A stretch of DNA of 32,082 nucleotides from Acidobacteriota bacterium (GTDB lineage Bacteria; Actinomycetota; Acidimicrobiia; Spongiisociales; UBA5794): assembly GCA_022562055.1 (NCBI GenBank), contig JADFQA010000036.1:1-32082 (forward strand). The letters run 5' to 3'. Positions 1 to 6,942 of the stretch are shown in pieces. Position 1 is the stretch's first letter. Every line of letters starts with the position of its first letter. The notes under the pieces were generated by a model. The model had not been told where the DNA came from. It saw only the letters and a program-made list of their open reading frames with translations, and ran no database searches. Both the position numbers and the translations under genes were made by a program.

Positions 1-1
1 A

Positions 2-1204
2 AACCTCATAGGCTCAAACGAGGACGGCATCTCAGACGAGATCGAGCGCAACTATTTCGCGAGTGGCACCGGCATTTCGTGGCAAGCGAGTATGGGGACT
101 CCGACCAACAACCGCGTAGTCGGAAACACCTTCGGTTTTACGCCGAACGGCGCGGCCGTGAGTATCTCGAGCGGGATCCGACTGACCAGCCTCGATGCCG
201 ACGAGACGGGGTTCGAGATCCGCAAAAACACGTTCGCCTCAGCCGCCTTCGCGGTGTGGCTGTCCACTGACGAACCCGGGGCGAGCGTACTCGTGAGCGA
301 TAACGTCTTCGGCACCGCCACCGACGGCAGCGGCGTGTTCGGCAACACTTTCGCCATGTTCTTCGAGGGGACCGGTTCTTACGTCGTTCGTGACAACGAC
401 ATTTACAACTCCACCACCGCCGGGATTCACCTTGGCGATACGGCCAGCTTCGGTGCCAATTCGACCGGGAATTGCCTCAGCGGAAACGTTATCGGGGTTA
501 CCAATACGACCGGTTCTTCCGTCTCGTTCACGGGTAACTGGTGGGGTGCGAGTGACGGTCCTGCGTCCGTGGGTTTCGGGTCAGGCGACACGGTCAGCGT
601 TGACGTCACCTTCTCTCCGTGGCTCGTTACGCCGCCGACACGGTGCGTGACCGGTCCCGCTTTTGACGACGTGCCAACCACTCACACGTTTTTCACCGCT
701 GTCGAGTGGATGGCCTCCCTAGGTATCACGAGGGGGTGTAACCCACCTGCCAACACCTTGTTTTGTCCTGATGACTCGGTGACCCGGGGTCAGATGGCGG
801 CGTTCTTACGGCGGGCCCTCGAAGACACGCTCGTTCCCGGTGACGCTGTGACGTTTACCGATACCGCGGACTCGGTGTTTGTAGCCGACATTGCGTGGCT
901 CGGCTCGGTCGGAATCACGAAGGGGTGCAACCCACCGGTGAACGACCAGTTCTGTCCGGATGATTCAGTGACCCGCGACCAAATGGCGGCTTTCTTAGTC
1001 AGGGCTTTCGGATACACGGCAGGTGCAGGTTCGGATCGATTCACCGACGACGATGGTTCGATTTTCGAGGCCGATATCGAGCGACTAGCACAAGCCGGTG
1101 TCACGCTGGGTTGTAACCCTCCCGTCAACGATGCCTACTGCCCAAGCAACACCGTGACCCGGGGTCAGATGGCCGCGTTCCTGTTCCGAGCGATGGTGCC
1201 ATAG
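2..1204 (+). CDS. Secreted parallel beta-helix protein with three C-terminal SLH-like repeats (5' end outside window)
   Basis: The frame is open from the first bases of the window, so the start and any signal peptide lie upstream; 400 residues are visible. Roughly residues 1-200 are rich in Asn/Gly/Ser/Thr with recurring short N-x-I/V-x-G-N elements and end in a GNWWG...GP motif near residue 179, which is typical of right-handed parallel beta-helix (pectate-lyase-like) domains. Three S-layer-homology-like repeats follow at about 221-274, 283-335 and 346-400. Each contains a GCNPP...(F/Y)CP cysteine pair and a VTR-x-QMAAFL motif. SLH domains attach exported proteins to the cell envelope, so a surface-anchored or secreted protein is inferred. 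No catalytic site is identifiable in the visible part; a carbohydrate-binding or adhesive role is possible but not shown. Confidence 0.8.
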   Translation, partial: NLIGSNEDGISDEIERNYFASGTGISWQASMGTPTNNRVVGNTFGFTPNGAAVSISSGIRLTSLDADETGFEIRKNTFASAAFAVWLSTDEPGASVLVSDNVFGTATDGSGVFGNTFAMFFEGTGSYVVRDNDIYNSTTAGIHLGDTASFGANSTGNCLSGNVIGVTNTTGSSVSFTGNWWGASDGPASVGFGSGDTVSVDVTFSPWLVTPPTRCVTGPAFDDVPTTHTFFTAVEWMASLGITRGCNPPANTLFCPDDSVTRGQMAAFLRRALEDTLVPGDAVTFTDTADSVFVADIAWLGSVGITKGCNPPVNDQFCPDDSVTRDQMAAFLVRAFGYTAGAGSDRFTDDDGSIFEADIERLAQAGVTLGCNPPVNDAYCPSNTVTRGQMAAFLFRAMVP

Positions 1205-1374
1205 GGCAGATCGGTTGGTGAGGTTGTCGCCGCGGCGGGCGAGATGGTTGCTGCCGGGCTTGTCTCGGTTGACAGGGGTGTTGATAAGAGAGCATGCTGA
1301 GTTGTGGGGAGGTCAGAACCATTGCGCCATCGGCTAAACCGTCAGCGTCTCGCCGAACGGTGCGGACGGCATGA

Positions 1375-1407
1375 GTAGAGGCCCCTGCACATTGCAGGAG
1401 CCTCTAC
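1375..1407. terminator. Strong hairpin between convergent genes
   Basis: Arms 1375-1389 and 1393-1407 pair over 15 bases with one mismatch around a three-base loop (CAT). It lies between the ends of the beta-helix gene (1204, plus) and the membrane protein gene (1434, minus). There is no good T-tract on either side, so this is best called a shared bidirectional terminator or mRNA 3'-end hairpin. The rest of 1205-1433 holds nothing I can call a gene. Confidence 0.65.
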
Positions 1408-1433
1408 TTCGGGTCCGACACTCCGTACGGGCG

Positions 1434-2180
1434 TCAGACAGTCGTTTTTGGTTTGATCGGGTCTTCCTCGACTAGTTTGACCGGGTCTTCCTCGACTAGT
1501 TGATAGGCAAGGTTGCCAAGCGTTTCGGTGCCGCCGAGAGTGTCGGTCTTGGCTACCCAGATCAGGCCGCCCCCGGTGAATCCGAAGACGAGTCCGAGTC
1601 CCGCTAGGATTGCTGCAAGGCCGAGACCCATTTGCAATAAGGAGTGGGTGACTGTGCCCACTCCGAGTTCACCGAATAGGCCGTGGACGGTTCCGGTCCA
1701 TGCCTGAGCGCGAGCTGGACCCTCAATTGGATTCCTTCCGTCGAAGTCAGTCCAGTAACGCCCAGCAACGTCGAATTCGTACGTCCCGGCGGCGAATGTT
1801 TTACCGTTGTATTCGACTGCCTCGTCTATGGTGACACTCTGTGTGCCGTTCAAGACGTGGTAGCCGATGGTGGCCATCTGGTACATGTACTCGCTTGCCG
1901 TGTTGACCAACGGATCGTCGGGATCAAGGTCAGCGCTCGTGACAGGGTAACCCCAGTCATCCGTGAGCAGTGCCATGATGGCGGCGGCGCCTTCGGTTGT
2001 GCCTCGGTCTATGAGCTGGCCTTGATCGTTGTAGCTCAGCGTCACGTTTTGGGCTTCGCTGAACGCCTGTAGCGATCTGTATCCGGCCTGCACCTTCGTG
2101 TATGCGATGGCGCTGCCGACGACAAAACCAAGGCCGACCGCGAGCAATGCGATGCCTACTATTCGGAGTCTTTTTGTCAT
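1434..2180 (-). CDS. Unknown two-span membrane protein, possibly redox-regulated
   Basis: The protein is 248 residues and starts at an ATG preceded by AAGGAGA, a good Shine-Dalgarno. Residues about 7-27 form a first membrane segment or uncleaved signal anchor. Residues 28-180 are polar and probably extracytoplasmic. Residues about 181-209 form a Gly/Leu-rich second membrane segment, followed by a short cytoplasmic tail. The tail ends in a tandem duplication, LVEEDPVK-LVEEDPIK at 228-243. I do not recognise a family. A consensus Rex palindrome sits 18 bases upstream of the start codon, which suggests control by the NADH/NAD+ ratio and a role connected with respiration or oxygen limitation. That role is inferred from the site alone. 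Confidence 0.75.
   Translation of the reverse strand: MTKRLRIVGIALLAVGLGFVVGSAIAYTKVQAGYRSLQAFSEAQNVTLSYNDQGQLIDRGTTEGAAAIMALLTDDWGYPVTSADLDPDDPLVNTASEYMYQMATIGYHVLNGTQSVTIDEAVEYNGKTFAAGTYEFDVAGRYWTDFDGRNPIEGPARAQAWTGTVHGLFGELGVGTVTHSLLQMGLGLAAILAGLGLVFGFTGGGLIWVAKTDTLGGTETLGNLAYQLVEEDPVKLVEEDPIKPKTTV
1452..1499. repeat. 24-base tandem duplication in the 3' end of the membrane protein gene
   Basis: Units 1452-1475 and 1476-1499 are identical except for one base (T1457 versus C1481). On the minus strand they encode the duplicated acidic octapeptide LVEEDPxK. The unit is a multiple of three, so the frame is kept. The near identity suggests a recent slippage duplication. Confidence 0.85.
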
Positions 2181-2198
2181 CAGGTATCTCCTTACTCA

Positions 2199-2220
2199 CC
2201 TTGTGAATTGTTTCACAAGG
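2199..2220. promoter_or_regulatory. Predicted Rex operator (TTGTGAA-N4-TTCACAA)
   Basis: Perfect 9-base arms 2199-2207 and 2212-2220 flank a TTGT spacer; the core TTGTGAATTGTTTCACAA is at 2201-2218. This matches the established Rex consensus TTGTGAAnnnnTTCACAA of actinobacteria and firmicutes. It ends 18 bases upstream of the minus-strand start codon at 2180, next to the Shine-Dalgarno, a position suited to blocking transcription start. No rex gene is in the window. Confidence 0.75.
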
Positions 2221-2490
2221 TACGTTCGAATGATCCTTCATATCGATCCGACGGACTAGGGCCATAGGTCCCATTGACGAGGATCAGTGGGCTTCGAGTT
2301 CGAGGCGGCGATCCACCTCGGTGCACGCCAGCGCTGTTTTTGCTAGCTCGCTGTCTTCGATGCTGCGTCTCATGGGCACACCTTGGCGCGACCGCGAGCT
2401 AGACGGCGATGGATTGAACTTTCTCACTGCATGCTCTCTGCAATCCCATAGATAGTTGAGTCGGATTCGTTTTTCGACCACCATGGAGGC
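2221..2490. other. Intergenic stretch with no confident gene
   Basis: This separates the divergent membrane protein gene and xerC. It should hold the promoters of both, but I see no convincing -35/-10 pair. A 29-codon minus-strand frame at 2373-2284 (starting MRRSIEDSELAK, ending LELEAH) has only a weak AAGG upstream and is not called as a gene. Confidence 0.4.
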
Positions 2491-3378
2491 GTGACAACGA
2501 CAAGTGACTTTGCGGCGGAAGAACGAATCCTCTATCTGAGCAAGCTTGCGCGTCAGCGGATGCTCTCTGAGCACACTGTTGCTGCATACCGCAGCGATCT
2601 CGAACAGTTTGCGGCGTTCTGCGATGACCTCCATGTGGTGGGGATAGGTGATGTGGACCGGCTGGTCATGCGCCGGTACGTGCAGAGCCTCGCCAGGGCT
2701 GGTGTGGCGCGGTCGACATTGGCGCGCAAGGTGAGCGCAGTCCGCGGTTTTTTTGGCGACCTTGCCGACCTAGGGCGTGTGGTTGTCAATCCTGCTGATG
2801 GTCTGCGCTCAACAAAGAAGCCGTCGCGGCTTCCCAAGGCGCTCGCCGCCTCATCGCTCGGCGCGGCTCTCGACGGCCTCGACGGTGCCGATCATATCGC
2901 GCTACGAGATCGAGCAATTTTGGAGATGCTGTACGGGACGGGTCTGCGAGTATCCGAACTCACCAGCCTCAGTGTTGGCGACATCGTTGACGGCAATCGA
3001 TTCCTCCGTGTCGTCGGGAAAGGCAATAAGGAGCGATCCGTGCCGATCGGCGGAGATGCCCTCAGAGCAGTGCTGAAGTACATCGCGGATGCGCGACCTT
3101 CGCTTGTGGGACCGACCGTGCGGGACGAACTCTGGGTGGGTGTTCGTGGTGGGGTACTAGACACTCGGGGAATTCGGCGTATTGTTCGCAAGCGACTGGG
3201 CACTTTCCCCCACGCACTGCGGCATTCGTTTGCGACACATCTTCTCGAGGGTGGAGCGGACCTGCGAGCGGTGCAAGAACTGCTCGGTCACGTTGAACTA
3301 GCAACAACAGAGATTTACACTGCCGTATCGCGAAAGCATCTCAGAACGACATATGAACAATCCCACCCGCGTGCATGA
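2491..3378 (+). CDS. xerC: Tyrosine recombinase XerC/XerD type
   Basis: The protein is 295 residues, the usual length for Xer recombinases, which resolve chromosome dimers at dif sites with FtsK. The N-terminal SAM-like core-binding domain spans about 12-95. The catalytic domain shows the full set of active-site residues: R153 (GTGLRVSEL), K177 (GKGNKER), H241 and R244 (HALRHSFATH), H267 (LLGH) and the nucleophile Y276 (TEIYTAVS). The GTG start is uncertain: its GGAGG at 2485-2489 lies only one base upstream, which is unusually close, but no better in-frame start retains the N-terminal helix. The 3' end overlaps whiG by 26 bases. Whether it is XerC or XerD cannot be settled from one gene; the symbol is the conventional choice for this position. 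Confidence 0.85.
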   Translation: MTTTSDFAAEERILYLSKLARQRMLSEHTVAAYRSDLEQFAAFCDDLHVVGIGDVDRLVMRRYVQSLARAGVARSTLARKVSAVRGFFGDLADLGRVVVNPADGLRSTKKPSRLPKALAASSLGAALDGLDGADHIALRDRAILEMLYGTGLRVSELTSLSVGDIVDGNRFLRVVGKGNKERSVPIGGDALRAVLKYIADARPSLVGPTVRDELWVGVRGGVLDTRGIRRIVRKRLGTFPHALRHSFATHLLEGGADLRAVQELLGHVELATTEIYTAVSRKHLRTTYEQSHPRA

Positions 3379-4147
3379 ACGCGGCGAACACGAGCTAGAA
3401 GAGCTTTGGAAGAAGTTCAAGACCGACGGCGATGCGAGGTCGCGCGACGGCCTTATCCTCCACTATTCGCCGCTGGTAAAGTTCGTAGCAGGTCGACTCG
3501 GAGCCGGTCTTCCTCGCAACGTCGATCCGCAGGACCTGGCAAGTTATGGCACGTTCGGTCTCATTGATGCCATCGACAAGTTTGATCTCGAGCTTGGGTT
3601 CAAGTTTCAGACATATGCAGTGAAGCGGATCAGAGGGGCGATTCTCGACGAGCTCCGCGCTCTCGATTGGGTTCCCAGATCTGTGCGATCGCGTGCGAGG
3701 GAGATCCAACGGGCGATGGCCGAGCTGGAATACGGACTCCAGCGGACGCCGACAGATGAAGAACTCGCTTCCCACATGGATATCCCGATAAAGCTCCTTC
3801 AGGATCACCTCGCGGAGTTGTCGACGCTGGGGTTCGTCGCTCTCGATGACCTCCTCAACCCGGGCGAGCGCGACAGTTCGGCGGTGGGCGACCTGCTCGC
3901 CGACCCGAAATCTCCCGATCCCAGCGGATCTTTCGAGAAGGAAGAGTCCCGCTTTACCTTGGCAGACTCGATCAACCGGCTCCCGGAACGGGACCGCCTC
4001 GTGGTGACGCTGTACTACTACGAAGGTCTCACCCTCGCTGAGATCGGTAGAGTTCTCAGCGTTACAGAGTCTCGCGTCTGTCAGATTCACACAAAGGCTG
4101 TGATGAGCTTGAGGAATCGACTCATGGAACCGCCCTACCAGAGATGA
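3353..4147 (+). CDS. whiG: RNA polymerase sigma factor, WhiG/FliA (sigma-28) family
   Basis: The 264-residue protein has region 2 at about 38-110, including GLIDAIDKFD and the DELRALDWVPRSVR signature typical of FliA/WhiG. Region 3 is at about 113-160 and region 4 at about 205-256, with the helix-turn-helix LAEIGRVLSVTESRVCQIH. It overlaps xerC by 26 bases and has a poor Shine-Dalgarno, so translation is probably coupled. In Streptomyces whiG also lies just upstream of rpsB-tsf-pyrH-frr-cdsA, which supports the WhiG name. No flagellar genes are nearby. The regulon is unknown here; a role in differentiation, as in Streptomyces, is only inference. Confidence 0.9.
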   Translation: MNNPTRVHERGEHELEELWKKFKTDGDARSRDGLILHYSPLVKFVAGRLGAGLPRNVDPQDLASYGTFGLIDAIDKFDLELGFKFQTYAVKRIRGAILDELRALDWVPRSVRSRAREIQRAMAELEYGLQRTPTDEELASHMDIPIKLLQDHLAELSTLGFVALDDLLNPGERDSSAVGDLLADPKSPDPSGSFEKEESRFTLADSINRLPERDRLVVTLYYYEGLTLAEIGRVLSVTESRVCQIHTKAVMSLRNRLMEPPYQR

Positions 4148-4177
4148 GATCGGTTTCTCCCATCCGTCGCCGCTTAG

Positions 4178-4183
4178 GTATAC
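4178..4183 (+). promoter_or_regulatory. Possible -10 (TATACT) of the rpsB operon
   Basis: TATACT lies in the 149-base gap between whiG and rpsB. A -35 around 4155-4160 is poor. Transcription from here would give an approximately 100-base leader before rpsB, long enough for S2 autoregulation, though no specific leader fold was recognised. Confidence 0.4.
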
Positions 4184-4296
4184 TCTTTGGCAACTATGCA
4201 GGTCCGCTGCAATCTCCTGTGGTCGAAGAACCTTTTGCGCGCTTCGTGGAGGCTTAAAGAGCGGGCCGACGAACCAACCAAACAGAGGAGAACGCC

Positions 4297-5049
4297 ATGC
4301 CCGCTGTAACCATGCGGCAGCTACTCGAAGCAGGGGTCCATTTCGGCCACCAGACACGTCGCTGGGACCCGAAGATGAGACCGTTCATATTTGGCGAACG
4401 CAACGGTATTCACATACTCGACCTGCGTCAGACGATTATCGCTGTCGACGAGGCAGCCACTGTTGTGAAGGACATCACATCAAAGGGCGGCAGTGTTCTA
4501 TTTGTCGGCACGAAGAAGCAAGCTCAATCTGCAATCGCTGAGGGTGCGTTGCGGGCCGGCATGCCGTACATCAACCACCGGTGGCTGGGAGGCATGCTCA
4601 CCAATTTCCAGACGATCCACAAGCGTATTCGCTACATGATTGAGCTTGAGGCGATGGAGACGTCGGGCGAAATGGATGCCCTGACCAAAAAGGAGCGGCT
4701 CAAACTCCATCGCGAACTTGTCAAGCTCCAGTCGGTGCTCGGCGGTGTTCGCAACATGAACAAGGTACCCGAGGCCGTGTTCATCATTGATGTGAAGCAT
4801 GAACACATCGCCGTCACCGAAGCCGCACGTATCAAGGCAAGGGTCATTGCGGTCGTCGACACGAACTGCGATCCGGACAATGTTGACATTGTGATCCCTG
4901 GCAATGACGATGCGATTCGGACTGCCGAGCTCATGACTGGCGTCCTTGCAGATGCAGCCCTTGCTGGACTCGAGATCTTCCACGCAAAGCGGAGCAAGGA
5001 TGACGACAGCGACGAGGGTGCCGACAAAGACAAAAAGACGGATAAATAG
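4297..5049 (+). CDS. rpsB: 30S ribosomal protein S2
   Basis: The 250-residue protein begins with the S2 signature [18 protein letters not shown] and contains [12 protein letters not shown] near residues 93-105 and the [22 protein letters not shown] block near 188-209. S2 binds late to the 30S head and is needed for S1 recruitment in many bacteria. The start has a good AGAGGAG at 4284-4290. The last 25 or so residues form a charged Asp/Lys tail (from about RSKDDDS), a common extension in actinobacteria. The gene is followed after 2 bases by tsf, forming the usual rpsB-tsf operon. Confidence 0.97.
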   Translation: MPAVTMRQLLEAGVHFGHQTRRWDPKMRPFIFGERNGIHILDLRQTIIAVDEAATVVKDITSKGGSVLFVGTKKQAQSAIAEGALRAGMPYINHRWLGGMLTNFQTIHKRIRYMIELEAMETSGEMDALTKKERLKLHRELVKLQSVLGGVRNMNKVPEAVFIIDVKHEHIAVTEAARIKARVIAVVDTNCDPDNVDIVIPGNDDAIRTAELMTGVLADAALAGLEIFHAKRSKDDDSDEGADKDKKTDK

Positions 5050-5051
5050 CA

Positions 5052-5666
5052 ATGCCGGTAACCGCAAAAGACGTCCAGACTCTCCGCAAAGCCACCGGCG
5101 CCGGCATCATGGATGTCAAGCGCGCATTGACAGAGACCGACGGCGACATGGACCTGGCCAAGGACTTACTCCGCGAGCGGGGGATCACCGCGGCAGAGAA
5201 ACGATCCGAACGGACACAATCCGAAGGTACGATCGGCATGTACCTCCACGAGCAAGCAGGACGGCCAGTTATTGGCGTCACTGTGTTGCTGGCGTCCGAG
5301 ACTGACTTTGTCGCCAAGAGCGAGGATTTCCAGAGCGCTGCAAACGACATTGCAATGCACATCGCCGCATCAGCGCCCAAGTGGATCACGGTCGAGGATG
5401 TGCCGCAGGCCGATGTCGACAAAGAGCGCGACCTCATTGCAGCCCAGGCCGAAAACGAAGGCAAATCCTCCGATATTGTCGAGAGGATCGTCGACGGTCG
5501 GATCAAGTCTTTCTACGCCGACTATGTGCTCAGCGAGCAGAAGTTCGTGCGGTCAGACAAATTTGAAGGCACGGTCGGCGCCATGGTGACCGATCTCGCC
5601 GCCCGGATGGGGGAGAACGTTTCAGTGACCGCAATGGCCCGGCTTGCGGTGGGCGAGGAGATGTAG
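5052..5666 (+). CDS. tsf: Translation elongation factor Ts (short form)
   Basis: EF-Ts is the nucleotide exchange factor of EF-Tu. The 204-residue protein begins with the UBA-like N-terminal domain ([19 protein letters not shown]), followed by the core with the [10 protein letters not shown] motif near residue 79. It is clearly shorter than the 283-residue Escherichia coli protein and closer to the compact forms with a single core subdomain, as in Thermus and cyanobacteria. It begins 2 bases after the rpsB stop with no clear Shine-Dalgarno, suggesting translational coupling. Confidence 0.96.
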   Translation: MPVTAKDVQTLRKATGAGIMDVKRALTETDGDMDLAKDLLRERGITAAEKRSERTQSEGTIGMYLHEQAGRPVIGVTVLLASETDFVAKSEDFQSAANDIAMHIAASAPKWITVEDVPQADVDKERDLIAAQAENEGKSSDIVERIVDGRIKSFYADYVLSEQKFVRSDKFEGTVGAMVTDLAARMGENVSVTAMARLAVGEEM

Positions 5667-5671
5667 CGAAC

Positions 5672-6376
5672 ATGGGTCGACGTGTCCTGCTCAAGTTGTC
5701 CGGTGAGTCGTTCGCCGACCCCGAGGTCGGGTACGGCATCGACCCGAAAATGATCGAGCGTGTTGCCGTCGAAGTCGCCACGGTCGCTGCGGAGGGCTAC
5801 GAGATCGGGATCGTTGTGGGCGGCGGAAACATATTTCGCGGACTGAGTGCCGCCGCATCTGGGATGGATCGAGCCAACGCCGACTACATGGGCATGCTGG
5901 CAACTGTGATCAACGGTCTTGCGCTTCGAGATGTGCTCGAGACGGCCGGAGCCGAGTGCCGGGTGCAGACTGCCGTCAGCATTCAGGACGTCGCTGAACC
6001 ATACATTCGCTTGCGAGCCATTCGGCATCTCGAAAAGGGCCGCGTGGTGATTTTCGCCGCGGGTACCGGAAACCCATACTTCACAACCGATACCGCTGCA
6101 GCATTGCGCGCCGCCGAAATCGGTGCAGTCGCTGTCCTCAAGGCCACCAGGGTTGACGGTGTGTACGACAAGGATCCTGAGCAATTCGATGATGCTGTCT
6201 TACTGTCCGAGGTTACGTACATGGAAGCCATCAACCGACAACTCCGTGTCATGGACACGACAGCCATTACGATGTGCATGGAAAACAACTTGCCGATTCG
6301 GGTGTTTAACATTGCCACGCTCGGCAATGTCGCTCGTGCGGTCCGTGGGGAGGCCGTGGGGTCGATCGTCCACTGA
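5672..6376 (+). CDS. pyrH: UMP kinase
   Basis: Converts UMP to UDP with ATP in pyrimidine nucleotide synthesis. The 234-residue protein shows the amino-acid-kinase fold motifs: LLKLSGESF near residue 5, the GGGNIFRG phosphate loop near 50, [12 protein letters not shown] near 70 and [15 protein letters not shown] near 133. It starts 5 bases after tsf and precedes frr, the standard rpsB-tsf-pyrH-frr order, so it is very likely co-transcribed with them. Confidence 0.97.
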   Translation: MGRRVLLKLSGESFADPEVGYGIDPKMIERVAVEVATVAAEGYEIGIVVGGGNIFRGLSAAASGMDRANADYMGMLATVINGLALRDVLETAGAECRVQTAVSIQDVAEPYIRLRAIRHLEKGRVVIFAAGTGNPYFTTDTAAALRAAEIGAVAVLKATRVDGVYDKDPEQFDDAVLLSEVTYMEAINRQLRVMDTTAITMCMENNLPIRVFNIATLGNVARAVRGEAVGSIVH

Positions 6377-6387
6377 AAGGCATCGTC

Positions 6388-6936
6388 ATGGTCAAAGAAG
6401 TTCTTGCAGAGGCCGAAGTCAAGATGGATCTGGCCGTTGAACATACGGCTTCGGAGTTCGGCAACATCCGCACCGGGCGTGCAAACCCAGGGATACTGAA
6501 CCGTGTCACGGTCGATTACTACGGCACGCAGACGCCGCTCAACCAGCTGGCAGGGTTTACGGTTCCCGATGCACGCACCCTTGTAGTGCAGGTGTACGAT
6601 AAGGGTGCGCTCGACGCGATCGAGAAGGCGATTCGCGAGGCGAATCTCGGATTCAACCCATCCAACGATGGCAACGTGATTCGGCTCGCATTTCCGCAAC
6701 TCACAGAGGAGCGCCGTAAGGAGATGATCCGCATCGTGCGCAACGTCGCCGAGGAAGGTCGGATTTCGGTTCGCAACGTGCGGAGGCAGATCAAAGCGGA
6801 GGTCGAAAGCGTCCAGGATATCTCACAAGACGAGGTGCGACGTGCTGAAAAGACTCTGCAGGAGCTGACGGATGAGGCTGTGAAGCGGGTCGACTCGTTG
6901 CTGGCGCGTAAAGAGGATGAGCTTCTTGAGGTGTAG
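6388..6936 (+). CDS. frr: Ribosome recycling factor
   Basis: RRF splits post-termination ribosomes with EF-G. The length of 182 residues is typical. The conserved N-terminal segment contains EFGNIRTGRANPGILN, then VDYYGTQTPLNQLA, then the C-terminal helix containing RRKEMIRIVRNVAEEGRISVRNVRR. It is 11 bases downstream of pyrH and 6 bases upstream of cdsA. Confidence 0.97.
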   Translation: MVKEVLAEAEVKMDLAVEHTASEFGNIRTGRANPGILNRVTVDYYGTQTPLNQLAGFTVPDARTLVVQVYDKGALDAIEKAIREANLGFNPSNDGNVIRLAFPQLTEERRKEMIRIVRNVAEEGRISVRNVRRQIKAEVESVQDISQDEVRRAEKTLQELTDEAVKRVDSLLARKEDELLEV

Positions 6937-6942
6937 TGCCGT

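Noticed and set aside
2219-2235. TTCGAA-containing stretch next to the Rex site as a second LexA box
   Set aside because: It lacks the CGAAC-N4-GTTCG spacing and is only a 6-base palindrome.
2284-2634. 116-codon minus-strand frame between the membrane protein and xerC
   Set aside because: It overlaps the conserved N-terminus of xerC and has no good start or family similarity. Only its last 29 codons lie in free DNA, and these are too short to support.
3395-4357. 320-codon open frame on the minus strand
   Set aside because: It lies entirely opposite whiG and the start of rpsB, shows no family motifs, and follows from the biased third positions of the sense genes.
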